From Synanceia verrucosa (taxonomy: Eukaryota > Chordata > Actinopteri > Perciformes > Synanceiidae), in the NCBI GenBank assembly GCA_029721515.1, contig CM056556.1, positions 11,614,098 through 11,678,097 of the forward strand: a DNA stretch of 64,000 nt, read 5' to 3'. Both the position numbers and the translations under genes were made by a program. Below the pieces are notes generated by a model that saw only the letters and a list, made by a program, of their open reading frames with translations, did no database searches and had not been told where the DNA came from. Each line of letters starts with the position of its first letter. Position 1 is the stretch's first letter. Below, in pieces: positions 1 to 10,067 of this stretch.

Positions 1-544
1 GAGTGGCCAGAGTGTCACACTTTATCTACTTTACAATGGATGGTTTGGTTATACCATTTCTTTTTGTTTTCTTAAGTGTAAGTGTGCTTAAGTCAAGTCA
101 ATTTAATTCATATAGCTCAATATCACATATCTCAAACTTGTCTCAGGGGCTTTACAGCCTGTTGTTTGTCTACCTCTCTGATTTATTACCATGTCTTATT
201 AACTCCTCTAGTTTGATTGCACTCTTTTCATTTGATTTTATTTTGCATGCACCATGGTTTTTGAGGGAATTTCAATCCTCTGTATGTCCTGTACATGCTG
301 TAGAACTGACAATAAAGATGACTTTGAGCAAACTTCATTTTAGCAAAGCGGCAACCTTTCGAGTTCTGATGCAATATAACCTGCTACCATAACTAATAGA
401 AATGGTGATAGAAGAATGAGATGCATGTTGTAATTATTCTTTAATGCTATTTTTGTGCGACTATGAGCATATGTTATGTCTACTGTGCTTATGAATCTAG
501 TTAACCCTTTAAAGGGGGTAAAGTAGCATGGTTTTAGCGCTTAC
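1..544 (-). other. tln2 intron 8, left part, with an interspersed-repeat fragment
   Basis: This is intron sequence after coding exon 8. I searched the minus strand for the next F3 exon (EKMKGK, LVPRLLGIT, RWAASPKSF) and did not find it. Positions about 88-175 resemble a repeat listed separately. The 129-residue plus-strand frame at 3-392 crosses that repeat and is not a gene. Confidence 0.8.
88..175 (+). repeat. Diverged copy of a dispersed fish repeat, fragment
   Basis: The stretch contains AAGTCAAGTCAATTTAATTC, then TATAGCTCAATATCACA and CTCAGGGGCTTTACAGCCTG. These match, with gaps, the order of motifs in the longer copy at 21363-21640 (AGTCAAG, then GCCTCAGAGGGCTTTACAATCTG). The family is common in percomorph genomes as I remember it, but I cannot name it. 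Confidence 0.5.
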
Positions 545-649
545 CTTCACCAGGAAGAAGGATACTCCATATGTCAGCAGGGACCTGGCGAGCTTCACAT
601 ATTTCACTTTTGCCTCAATCTCCGTCATTTCACCACAGTTTTTATGATC
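545..649 (-). CDS. tln2: tln2 coding exon 8 (residues 286-320)
   Basis: The acceptor TGTTTGTCCAG precedes DHKNCGEMTEIEAKVKYVKL and the exon ends SLLTYGVSFFLVK at the strong donor AAG/GTAAGC (phase 0). It finishes F2 and opens F3, the phosphotyrosine-binding-like domain that holds the integrin tail. Leu310 sits where the vertebrate talins I remember have Arg or Lys (SLRTYG or SLKTYG). The next exon, starting near EKMKGK, must lie left of the window. Confidence 0.95.
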
Positions 650-3600
650 CTGGACAAACAATAGAAGTTACATTTCCACGCCCTTGACCAACTAGTTATA
701 GCATTATAAATATAACTTTTACTTCTGCATTTATTGAATTTACGTATCAACCCAAAACAAGTTTCTATAAGTGGGCAGCACATAGTTCCATACATATTTT
801 TTTCTTTCGAAATGCAAAGTAATGTACATACTTGGAATATTTTCTTCTCGGACCCTCTCTGCTTGATATACTCTTTAGGTAGGAACTCCTTCAGGCTATG
901 GAGAAAAATGACATTTTTACATGGTTACCCTTTTGAGCTACAGGCATTTCCTTTCTGTTAAAATACCTCTGCATATGAGGTCATTCTTGCCCTACTGCCT
1001 ACATATCAGAAAACAGCTGACTTCACTCCTGAGCTTTCCACTGAAGGAAATCCCTGAAGCAACAGCCTGTAACTGAAGCAGGAGATAACCACTGTGTATG
1101 TACAGCTGTGAAAAGAACATATAAGTACAACACAGTGTCATTGTGAATGTTGGTGTTAATGCACTGATAAAGAAAGCTTACTCCAGGAATCCGGGCTTGT
1201 GTTTGTGCTCCACGTGGGGTCCAAACTGGATCTGAGCCTGAATGCCTGCAAACTCACAGGCTTTATCAAAGGAGACAGGGTGGGATCCATTCAATATGTC
1301 ATCCCTAGCCTGAAGGAGACATGATGAGAGAGGGAGGGGGGTAAGTGAGAGGCAGAAATACTCAACCAGGAGAAGGATAGAACTACAAAGACATGAGAAT
1401 TATCCAAAATTCACCCAACACAGCTCCGTAATGAGCACTTCATTGTGTGCTTTGAATGCACAGTGGCTCCAGAGACGATGTCTTCTAAGTGAATGACTAA
1501 GTGTATTTTCGAGAGTAGGGACATCATCACCAAGACTCACCCACACAGGGGAGCCAAATACGATTTGTTTGTGACAATAAAAGCCATCCTGCTGGATTTC
1601 AAATGTAACAGCTCCGACAATTTGTCATCACAGCCCATTTAGTGTTATTAAAAAGGAAAACATATTACAGAAATGCATCAGTCTTTCAAAATATCCCATC
1701 TGCATTACAGAATGGCCCTCAATATGTTGTTAAGAAATCTAATGACTTGAGCAACAAGAAAAAAAAAACCATGTACAAGACTCGTGCCTGTTTGCTGCTG
1801 TTGGGATATTGTATATTTCACTTATGTTTCAATGCTTTTGCAGCCAGGCTGTCTACATTATCTTCACCATTTAGGTAGATGGAAAAGGAGAAGCCTTTGT
1901 TGACATATTTCAAATGGTTGTCAGTGTGTGCTGTTTTCTCCAGGGGGCAGTCAGCTCTCGCTCTCTCTCTCTCTCTCTCTGCCTCCTCTCATTCACTCTT
2001 TCTAGTTCTCTGTTGCAAAATTAATGGCTCAAAAGCTGAGAGGCCTCGCTGCCAGTGAGAAAGCCTCCATCAGTGCTTTTTAGCATTGGCATATCAGTGT
2101 GCAGCAAGAACTCAACTTATTCTTATGTCCAATTACATCAATGGACAACTAAGCAGCAGCTTACTGCTGTAATGAGGACAACAATCTCCTCCACTTACAA
2201 TCAAGTCCTTTCCCCAGCGCAATTCACAGTGGAGTACATACAGTAAGCTCTTACTGAGCACAAGAAGACACTCTAAAATTAGACCTCACGCATGCCATTC
2301 ACCCTGATATAAACTATTCACTTGGCTATGTTACTGCGATACTAGGAAGGATAGGTCAGTGTAAAAGTACTGTGGACTGGTTAAAGAGTATGGACCAGAT
2401 ACTGATAGTAGATATAAATGTGTAACAAGCACACTAGTACGTTATTATCATATTTTTGGAGTTTCTTAGTTATGTGTTGTGTGAGCATATGTAAATGTGG
2501 TTTCAGAAGCCAGGGCACACCTTTCTTGGTTTCAGCAAACTCTTGAGCACTGTCAGTAAATACGATGCTGTTGAATTTAAACAGTCTGTGTCGTCAACTC
2601 CAGTTTGCTCGTAAAACAAATAATACATAAGATGATCTACTCCCTAAAATGAAAGTTTTCTTTAATGCAAAATACACATTTTATCATTTATTGTTGCTCT
2701 CATCTTCCATTACTGGGGATAAGATGAAGGAGCCAACATCCTGCAGAGTGGTAAATGCTATGTTGGCCAGGCAGCCAGAAACCAAAGTGGATTCATCCTA
2801 AATTGCTGCGTCAGTCTGTCCGGAAATGACTGCACTTTGATGGGGTTGAAATGGCAAAGCGAGACAGATTGTATTAGCAGCGTCAAGTAAGAAGTGTTCA
2901 GTTATAATGGATGTGTTGGACACCTGTGTGAATATGACTGGAATTTGCTAGTCAGAGGGCAACCACACAGCTGTGAATGGGATGGTAACTGTGAAGCATG
3001 AATAAAACAGGTGACGCAAGCAGGACACATAAGGAGCATTAGGATAAGACCATTAAATGCTAAAAACATAGCATACTGTAAATGATATTATTCTGGCAAT
3101 AGGCAAACATCAAATTAAAATGCGTGTATTTGTCTATAGGACTGGCCATATTATTCTACCAGGGCAGTCAACACACACAGACCCTTACTTTTCTCACAGC
3201 AGATATGGAAAGTGATACAGCCACTGGTTCCAGGACATTTTAATAGAGCTGCATGAATGGAAGTGAGGCACAAGACATCAGAAGCTGTGACACATACAGC
3301 CTGAGGCTACAACACTGAGGTCAGCGGGCCTGCCAAAGCCCAGCAGAGCGCACACTGTATAATGCAGCCTTAAAAATAAATGCTGACATAGGGATACACT
3401 GAAGTGGCTAAATGCACACAGTTCTCCATCAGGACGGTATAGCAATCAGTGAGTAAAGGAATCTTTGACAGCTTCATGAGCGAGACAACATAGGTTTATT
3501 CTGAGGACTAATCCTAAATGAAAAGATGATTCAGGCCAGTCCTGGTGGTTCACTAAACTCCAGTACAAAACCTTTAATTCATCTGCTTTTTCTGTTCATT

Positions 3601-4728
3601 TTCCTCAAAGCAGGAATGCTTCATTAGCGCTTAAAATGCACAGACTGAAATGGCAGGAGGCTACAGGATAAATCATATTTTGAAGACAAATACTTGTCTC
3701 TGTTTTGTCTTGATGCTGTCTGTTTTTTTGGCATAAACAGTATATTTTCAGAACCAACTAAAGTGGGCAAAAGCAAAAGCAAAAGAGTGGGACGCGCAGG
3801 GTGTTGCTCTTGCTGCAGAGGTTTATCCTGGTCTTAGCAAAAATACATGACAGAAAGGGAGTGGCCGAGTAGTAAAGGCGATTAGTCTGTTACTGGCAGA
3901 GCTGTGAGTGTGTGTGTGTGTGTGTGTGTGTTTAAAATCATGGAAGCCTCAGTAAACATTTGACATCATCGCTGATTCACAGGGATGCTCTCTCAAATAA
4001 TGCCAGCAATAATGTCATCATCTGCACAATCTGAATTCAATTACTCAATAGTGCTGAGTTCCTGAGGATTACAGAAACTGTGAATGATGAAGGACAATTA
4101 AGAAGAAAATGGAGGGAGTAAAAGACAAGAAGTGCAATTCAAGCCTGGGGTTTGTTCCACTCTGCTAAAGATCCCTCTTCTGGCTCTGTTCGGCCTTTTT
4201 AACACAGAGACAAATTAGTGAAGAGTGTGTCAGAGAGAGAACGAGAGGGAAAGACGAATGGGGAAGGGTAACGGAGAGGCAATAAGGAGGCGGGGGCAGG
4301 GGGCGGGGTTGTTATTGTGAAAGGAAATATGAGGAGAGCATGATATGCACCACACTGTGATGTGTGCCGGGGTAACAGGGTGGGGATGTGTGTGATTATG
4401 TCAGAATGTGTAGGAGATGGAGAGGGAGTGGAGACAGAACTGGAAAGGAAGGAAGCGAAGGGTAAGGAAAAAAGAGGTGAAAACAGGAGCAGACAGAAAG
4501 AAGGAGAGCAGCAGGAGTGGGTAGGGAGGGACGTTACATGCCTTTTTATGAACATATTCAGGAAAGCAGCAGAGACTTAAAAAAAGAGTCAATTTCAAAC
4601 AACTATATCAGACATGTTGTATATATTTCTAAGCAAGTGCAGAGATTCTGCGTGGGAGAGCAAGCAACAATCTTCTGTTAGTGCATTCTTTTAAACAATA
4701 TGTTGCATCTGCTTTACTGTTAGAATAC

Positions 4729-4776
<48 letters not shown>

Positions 4777-5000
4777 CACTGTATATATTCATATGCAGCA
4801 TGGTCTCCCTCTATCGCACAAGATACATCTGTATGTGTGTGTTTGGGTACTCCACACCCTGCTGTTTCCAGGAGGGGGTAATGTGCATGCCGTGATGTGA
4901 GGAAAACCCTGGCGAGTGCAGTACCAGCTGACCCCCCTCAGGGAACCCCCCCGGTGCCAGCAGGGCTCCCTCTCTTTAAGAAACTAGTAGAACCAATGAA

Positions 5001-5040
<40 letters not shown>

Positions 5041-8000
5041 TGTTTCAGACCACATATAAGGTGCATCTTGAGCAAATCTGCGCACATCGGAACTGTTTAC
5101 ATACTGATGTGACTCACTGCCTCTGAAAACTCCTGAACATTATGATATATTATATTATTTTAGACATAATCTCTTCAATGGGCAGCATGATGGTGTAGTG
5201 GTTAGCATTGTCGCCTCACAGCAAGAAGGTACCGGGTTCGAATCCCGGTCCGGGGCCTTTCTGTGTGGAGTTTGCATGTTCTCCCCGTGTCTGCATGGGT
5301 TCTCTCCAGGTACTCTGGCTTCCTCCCACCATCCAAAACATGCATGGGGATTAGGTTAATTGGCTAATTGAAATTGCCCGTAGGTGTGAATGTGAATGTC
5401 TGTCTCTATGTGCCCTGTGATGAACTGGCGACTTGTCCAGGGTGCACCCTGCCTTTCAGCCTAAGACAGCTGGGATAGGCTCAAGCCCCACTGCGACCCT
5501 ATGTGAGGATAAGCGGTAGAAAATGGATGGATGGATAATCTCTTCAGCCACACTGAATCAATGCTTGGTCAGACAGTACAAACTTGTGTCAGTCATTATT
5601 AAAACCCACAGAGCCTCAGGAGTCACAGTGGGGATCCTAAAGTATCCAAGGACACCAAATATGTCAGGATGAATTTATATCTAGAATATTTCCATAAAAC
5701 ATATTTCAGTCTACACATTGTGAGTTGAAGTGTTGGAATAAACCAGTACAAAATAATGTGGATTAAGATGACTATCCGACCTTAAAGCTACTTAACTCTT
5801 TGAGTGACATATTTCAACGTCATTTTAAATTCAATGCTTGAGTGCCATCGACATAATAATACATCAAAGAGGTATCTCATCAAAGTGGTAACTCCCTTAG
5901 TCTGTGAGTAATTTTGGGGCTTCTGGGAGATGTAGTCGGAGCATAAAGAGACGGCATACACCACAGAGATCAAAGTAGGAAGTGGAGACGATCGCAATTA
6001 GAGAGCAAAACGGACAGATTCTGGACAAAAAGTGGCGTTTAGGGTGGGAGTGTCCTCTACCTCTGATAAAACAAGAACGGAACAATGTAAAAACAAACGT
6101 TTTTTTCATGCCGAAATAGAGAGTCTAGAAATATGACTCAAGATTGGCAAAAACACTGGCACATGGCACTTTCAGTTAAAGAGAAAACTGCATTTTATGG
6201 TGATGAAATGAAACTACATAGCTTATTAGACAGTTTAGTAGATAACATTTAACAAAAGTTTTCAAAGCTGAAAATCAGAAGCAGAACCACATGGCATCGC
6301 ACTGAGTAGGGCTTTCATTCAGCCAGGTGTAAGAAGAGATATATTCATGAATTTATTGTACAGTCTACTCCAAATGACGTAAGATTCCAGGTAAATGTGA
6401 CAGAACAGTGTTGCATTGATAAAGTAATCCAGCAGCATTAAAACATATAGCTTTTTGTGGGTTAGAGCCCAACATAAACTGCAGTGGTGCTGATTTAGAT
6501 GTATGTATGTATTGAGAATGTATGGAGAAGATGTGGATTATCAACAGACTGCTGTACAAAAGTAACAAGCAAAGGTGGGATCCACAGAGGAACTTAAAGC
6601 TGCACTAATCAATATTTTTATATTGACCATGACATATTTGTTCTGCTGCACTCGGACTTCTAGTACAGAGAAATAAAGTGGCAAAAAGAGTTCTTGGAAT
6701 GGCCACTTGAGACTGGCTCTAAACATGACTCCGTCCCCAAAGATTCTCATGGTAAAATGACTCATTTTACAGAAGAAACAAATGTACGTTTACAGTTTTG
6801 GTGTCTGTAGCTAACTTCTCTGTTCATGCTGGAGTGATCTATAGTGACGTACCTCGGCTCCACCGAGCCTCCCACTTTCAGCTTTGCAATGGCTCTACAT
6901 ATCAGGCAAAGTGCAGCTTCTCCTTCAAATTTCTGTTGTTGTGCCACTGTATAGCATAAACCAAAAACAAGTCAACCTGTCTGGACCACAAGTTCTCACA
7001 TCTGTCAGCCCAGGCCTAGCCAAAAATCAGTTGTACACTACAGCATAGTTATTGAGCCTTATTGCACTGAGTTGTTGTGTCTTCTAAAAAAATGGGTCTC
7101 TCTGTATGGGTCTCATTTTTCAGGTTGGGCTGTAGCAGTGAAATGTGGGGATACAGTAGGTCATCCTCTCCTCCGTTTTTTTTTTGCACCAACAGCATAA
7201 ATGTGTAAATGCTTTACCTGAACATAAAGCAGGTTTAGCTGGACAGGGTCCCGTGAGTCCACATTCTGGTCCGAATAGAAGAACTTGCGCCTGAGCAGCA
7301 GAGTCTCACTTTCCTCCACTCCCTGCTCTCTGAACGTCCTGCTGTGGTCCAGCCAGTTCACTGCCCAATTAATACACACAAACATGTTACTAGAGGAGGA
7401 CAGTGATGGTGAAACTAACAAGGCAGGTTCAAAACATGAGACGGATCTCCTGCGACAGACAATTAGCCAATAAAGCAAATTCACTAATGCCAAAGTTTAA
7501 AGTTATCAATGACACTTGTGGAGGCTTTTTACAAGCTCACACTCACAGTCATCATCTGTGTGGAGTTTGGCTTTGAGCTTTTCCATCTTCCTCTCATCTC
7601 GCAGCAGCAGCGTTCTGTCTTTCTTCAGCGTCCCCATTCCCTCCTCCTTCTTGTCCTCCGTCACCTCTTGAATGAGGGAGTACTCTTCGTAGTTGGTGAT
7701 TCCTGAAAAGGGCTCACGTTAGCCAGGGGATTCTCAGAGGAGGAGATGCATGATAACCAGTACTGTGACAGAGAATGTTCCTCTGCATTTCTCTTCCGCA
7801 TTTCTCTTTCTATTTTTTTTGACACAGAAGTGAAGGAAAGCTGATCCAGAGCCAGAAAACTAAAATGGGAGCAGGGGAGGAGAAGAAGCCAAGCAGAAAG
7901 CCCTACTCTAAACAAACATTTTCCAATAAAGCTATCTGCCAGGCACACATCCCTCTCCTCCTCACCCAATTGAGCTTGATGGCAGATCCATTATAATTGA

Positions 8001-8993
8001 AATATACAGCTTAGGGAACACTTCTGTGACAGACAGGAATGGTACCGTCTGGGCCTTTGCGAAGAACACTTCAGCATTTATTAGAAACAAGCTTGTTTGA
8101 GCTTGATAAATCATGCCCATCGTGCTTGGAACAAAAAGTGATTAGGAATTTATCAAGCATACATTAATGCGTCACAGTACTTAACAAATGCTGCCACTTA
8201 AATAAGAATCCAATAGCATGTAATAACACAGATCGTAGCTTAATGCAACTGAGAATGAAGTCCAGTGGTAAAACTTGGACTAAAAATAAAATGGACAATG
8301 AATAATTCAAGTCTCGATTCATATTAGCAGAGACGATCACTAACCTATTCTGCTGCATATGGTGACAAGCAGCTCCCCGACTGTTTTGGAGTCGTCCACC
8401 ATGATGGTTTTAACTGCACCATCCAGCATTTTGATCTTCTGCGGCCTTTGTTTCTTCTTATATTCCAAAACATCCTGAGAAAACAGGAGAGGAAGCACAG
8501 TGACATCCACAACCTCTCTGATGGCTCTCGGCATTAAACTGCAATCACTCCCAGCAATCAGGGAGGCATAAATACCTCAGGTCTCTCTAGAAAATGTAAA
8601 ACACACTTTAAGAGACGATAAATGACAGTGACACTTCTCCACCCCAAGCTATGTGACTTCATCTTACTCCATTTCTCAGCATGTAGTAATCCAGGGTTCT
8701 TCCAGACTCAAGCCAGATTCCTTTCCTGGGATCATCATCAGACAGGAAGAGGCCGTAATCTGACGCTGCAACACAAAGTGAATTACAGCATGCAAATGTA
8801 CACTCTACACTATAGATTTCAGTTATGTAAATTACATTTTCTGAGTCATGCACCAACCTTGTCCTGTCTGGGCTTCTGGAACTCTCTCTCTGATGATCCT
8901 GCAGGCATCATACACGGGCGTGGATGGCTCGAACTGCATCGTCTTCACCACATTGCACTGACGCACACAAATCTTCAGTGACAAAGCCACCAT
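545..8993 (-). CDS. tln2: Talin-2 (tln2), N-terminal part: eight coding exons, residues 1-320
   Basis: Talin-2 is a cytoskeletal adaptor that binds integrin beta tails and phosphoinositides through its FERM head and links them to actin. The joined exons 8858-8993, 8668-8765, 8345-8474, 7547-7702, 7218-7360, 1182-1309, 832-895 and 545-649 (read right to left) give 960 nt in one open frame with GT-AG borders throughout. The product covers F0 (about 1-87), F1 (about 88-205, with its basic loop), F2 (about 206-312) and the first strand of F3. Talin-2 rather than talin-1 is indicated by LKICVRQCNVV near the N-terminus and AQTGQASDYG at the first exon junction; talin-1 has a shorter ISIGNVV form. 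Lys259, Lys275 and Lys320 align with talin-1 Lys256, Lys272 and Lys316, which are known membrane-orientation residues. The rest of F3 and the rod lie beyond the left edge. Teleosts can have tln2a and tln2b; I cannot tell which this is. Confidence 0.95.
832..895 (-). CDS. tln2: tln2 coding exon 7 (residues 264-285)
   Basis: This short 64-nt exon encodes (D)LKEFLPKEYIKQRGSEKKIF followed by Q. It is recognised only by frame continuity and homology. Lys275 corresponds to talin-1 Lys272 in the F2 membrane-orientation patch. The acceptor TTTCTCCATAG and donor CAA/GTATGT are both adequate, and the phase is 0. Confidence 0.93.
1182..1309 (-). CDS. tln2: tln2 coding exon 6 (residues 222-263)
   Basis: The acceptor TCTCCTTCAG precedes ARDDILNGSHPVSFDKACEF and the exon ends HKHKPGFL plus two bases (GA) of an Asp codon. 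This is the core of F2. Lys259 is the counterpart of talin-1 Lys256, a lipid-contacting residue. The donor is CTGGA/GTAAGC, phase 2. Confidence 0.95.
1961..1980. repeat. (CT)n microsatellite
   Basis: Ten CT units in the long tln2 intron, immediately followed by a broken CCTCCTCTC stretch. Confidence 0.95.
3908..3931. repeat. (GT)n microsatellite
   Basis: Twelve uninterrupted GT units in the tln2 intron. Confidence 0.95.
4200..4535. repeat. Purine-rich low-complexity block
   Basis: The plus strand is dominated by A and G, broken by a mixed segment at about 4305-4410. Near 4291-4308 it includes CGGGGGCAGGGGGCGGGG, a GC-box/Sp1-like and G-run-rich site. In the tln2 pre-mRNA this reads as a pyrimidine tract. 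The frames on both strands over it (4199-4555, 4362-4580, 4401-4598) are composition artefacts. Confidence 0.6.
4729..4776. repeat. Compound (TG)n(TA)n microsatellite
   Basis: About twelve TG units run directly into about twelve TA units, then CACTGTATATATTC. Confidence 0.95.
5003..5038. repeat. (CA)n microsatellite
   Basis: Eighteen CA units about 140 bp upstream of the SINE at 5178. Confidence 0.95.
5178..5534 (+). mobile_element. tRNA-derived SINE, full length, 12-bp target-site duplication
   Basis: The head has an A box-like TGGTGTAGTGGTTAGC and a perfect B box GGTTCGAATCC within CCGGGTTCGAATCCCGGT, the internal RNA polymerase III promoter of a tRNA. The body includes GTGTGGAGTTTGCATGTTCT and GGTTAATTGGCTAATTG; the 3' end is GATAAGCGGTAGAAA followed by ATGGATGG units. 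The flanks ATAATCTCTTCA at 5166-5177 and 5535-5546 are identical, as expected for LINE-driven retroposition. I recognise this as an abundant fish SINE but do not assign a family name. A related copy lies at 55540-55887 on the other strand. Confidence 0.93.
6595..6945 (-). repeat. Probable dispersed repeat in tln2 intron
   Basis: The right part reads on the minus strand as GGCTCGGTGGAGCCGAGG, and the block ends at ATTGATTAGTGCAGCTTTAA, phrases I associate with a common fish repeat. Minus-strand frames in it (6541-6765, 6762-6947) have no recognisable product. No second copy was seen in the window, so this rests on memory. Confidence 0.35.
7218..7360 (-). CDS. tln2: tln2 coding exon 5 (residues 174-221)
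   Basis: The acceptor AATTGGGCAG precedes NWLDHSRTFREQGVEESETL, then LLRRKFFYSDQNVDSRDPVQ and LNLLYVQ. It covers the end of F1 and the start of F2, which is almost invariant among talins. The length of 143 nt ends in phase 0 at the strong donor CAG/GTAAAG. The 5.9-kb intron follows on the minus strand. Confidence 0.95.
7547..7702 (-). CDS. tln2: tln2 coding exon 4 (residues 122-173, F1 loop)
   Basis: This 156-nt exon encodes ITNYEEYSLIQEVTEDKKEE, GMGTLKKDRTLLLRDERKME and KLKAKLHTDDD. It contains the long basic, flexible loop inserted in F1, which in talin binds acidic lipids. I read three consecutive CTG leucine codons before RDERK; the talin-1 form I remember has two leucines. The donor is GACT/GTGAGT, phase 1. 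Confidence 0.93.
7703..8344 (-). other. tln2 intron 3 (642 bp)
   Basis: This is intronic sequence between coding exons 3 and 4. Reading frames here (such as 7661-7969 minus) run into the neighbouring exon and are not separate genes. No repeat or regulatory motif was noticed. Confidence 0.7.
8345..8474 (-). CDS. tln2: tln2 coding exon 3 (residues 79-121)
   Basis: The acceptor TCTCCTGTTTTCTCAG precedes DVLEYKKKQRPQKIKMLDGA, and the exon ends TICSRI plus one base of a glycine codon. It spans the F0-F1 junction and the first strands of F1. VDDSKTVGELLVTIC is the talin-2 form of a highly conserved talin stretch. The donor ATAG/GTTAGT is acceptable but not strong. Confidence 0.95.
8668..8765 (-). 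CDS. tln2: tln2 coding exon 2 (residues 46-78)
   Basis: This 98-nt exon follows an acceptor ending TTGTGTTGCAG. It encodes ASDYGLFLSDDDPRKGIWLE and DYYMLRNG, the second half of F0. The donor GGA/GTAAGA leaves phase 0. The intron to exon 1 is only 92 bp, a typical short teleost intron. Confidence 0.95.
8858..8993 (-). CDS. tln2: tln2 coding exon 1 (residues 1-45)
   Basis: The exon starts MVALSLKICV, the standard talin N-terminus, and carries the talin-2-type CVRQC insertion followed by NVVKTMQFEPST. It encodes the first half of the ubiquitin-like F0 domain, which in talin binds Rap1 and kindlin partners. The length is 136 nt, ending one base into codon 46 (phase 1) at the donor AAG/GTTGGT. 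Confidence 0.95.
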
Positions 8994-9031
8994 CTTGGTG
9001 GGTAGTATGATGACCTCACCGACCTACACAC
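8994..9031 (-). other. tln2: tln2 5' UTR part of the first coding exon, with splice acceptor
   Basis: Reading on the minus strand, TTTCTGCTCCAG precedes position 9031 and makes a good polypyrimidine-AG acceptor. The following 38 nt lead to the start codon at 8993-8991, whose context CCAAGATGG fits Kozak well (A at -3, G at +4). The transcript must therefore begin in at least one non-coding exon to the right of 9031. A candidate is given at 37543. Confidence 0.7.
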
Positions 9032-9828
9032 CTGGAGCAGAAACATAACGTAATGGTTGGAATATGTAAAGTCATACTATCGCAAAAAGATGGCTTGTGT
9101 TATGGGTATTAAAATGCCCTCTCGTAAAACAATCCTGCTTGAAAGTGTGAAGAGGCAGTCTCAGATGCAGAATACAATATTACAAAAGCACAGAGCAAAT
9201 CATCACTATTATCTCCTTGGGGACATTTTAACCTGTGAAACTGAATGAGTGTTATGCCATACCGCTGCCTCAGCAGCTCCTCATTCTTCCCTGCTATTCT
9301 GCTGATGTTAAAGGGTTAAGTGGACGAGGAGCTTCAGCATGAGTGCTGTACATGTGTGTAGAATTATATGAACCAAGGTAGAAGAAAGAGAATGAGTGCA
9401 AATCTCTCTAATCGTCAGCAATAACAGGAGCCCAGTCAAAACACAGAAAATGACAATCTACCACTGCATCATTATTCGCTCTTCTCCTGGCTCACACCCT
9501 CCCCCAGAAGCAGACTTCACTGTGAGACAAATCAGTGGGTGTTTTGTCACATACTGCAATTAGGGTGAATCAATTCAGATATTCTGAGACTCGTATGAGC
9601 TAAAAAGGAAAGGAAGTGATACTGCAGCACGTTTCTCCTCTTCTTTGACCTTGGTTTCAACAGGAAGAGGGATGAACATGATAAATAGGGCCATCTATAC
9701 TTGGAAGCACTTTATAGCCCGAAAATCTAGAAGAGTCTGTGACATTTTCAAAGCCGACCAATCTCCTCTGGAAAAGATGGGAATAACATATCAGCATGGA
9801 TTCGTTCTGATGTTACTGCTGTATATTC

Positions 9829-10067
9829 TAGCGCTGCAACTAATGATTATTTTCTTTGTTAATTAATCAGTTGACAATTTTCCCAATGGGTTTTGGAAAA
9901 TTGCAGGGGACGTTTTTAACCATATTCTAATCAGAGTTTGCATATTGGCATTACTTGTTTTGTCCAACCAAGGGTACAAAACATTATTATTATTTTGTAT
10001 TTTTACTTTAAGACACAACTAAAAAATTAACCTATCATCAAAATAGCTGCAGATTATTGTTTCAGCC
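9829..10067 (+). repeat. Diverged short interspersed repeat (MITE-like)
   Basis: It opens TAGCGCTGCAACTAATGATTA and closes near AAAATAGCTGCAGATTATTG before TTTCAGCCTTA. The GCTGCAACTAATGATTA start and AT-rich interior with TTAATTAATCAGTTGAC match what I remember of a very common teleost MITE that ends in GTTGCAGC. The copy is degraded and no target duplication was found. Confidence 0.5.

Larger units (their letters stand above)
1310..7217 (-). other. tln2 intron 5 (5.9 kb)
   Basis: No coding exon is visible on either strand. It holds (CT)n at 1961-1980, (GT)n at 3908-3931, a purine-rich block at about 4200-4535, (TG)n(TA)n at 4729-4776, (CA)n at 5003-5038, the SINE at 5178-5534 and a repeat-like block at about 6595-6945. 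The rest is unremarkable unique-looking sequence. Confidence 0.8.

Noticed and set aside
4199..4598. Three overlapping frames over the purine block
   Set aside because: Glu/Lys/Arg-rich or Ser/Leu/Pro-rich translations are direct results of AG/CT composition.
5182..5256. A tRNA gene, because of good A and B boxes
   Set aside because: The segment is the head of a SINE with body, tail and target duplications. A clean cloverleaf with an acceptor stem is not present.
1310..7217. Search for an intronic miR-190 in tln2
   Set aside because: The vertebrate miRNA lies in a later TLN2 intron and its mature sequence is absent from this window.
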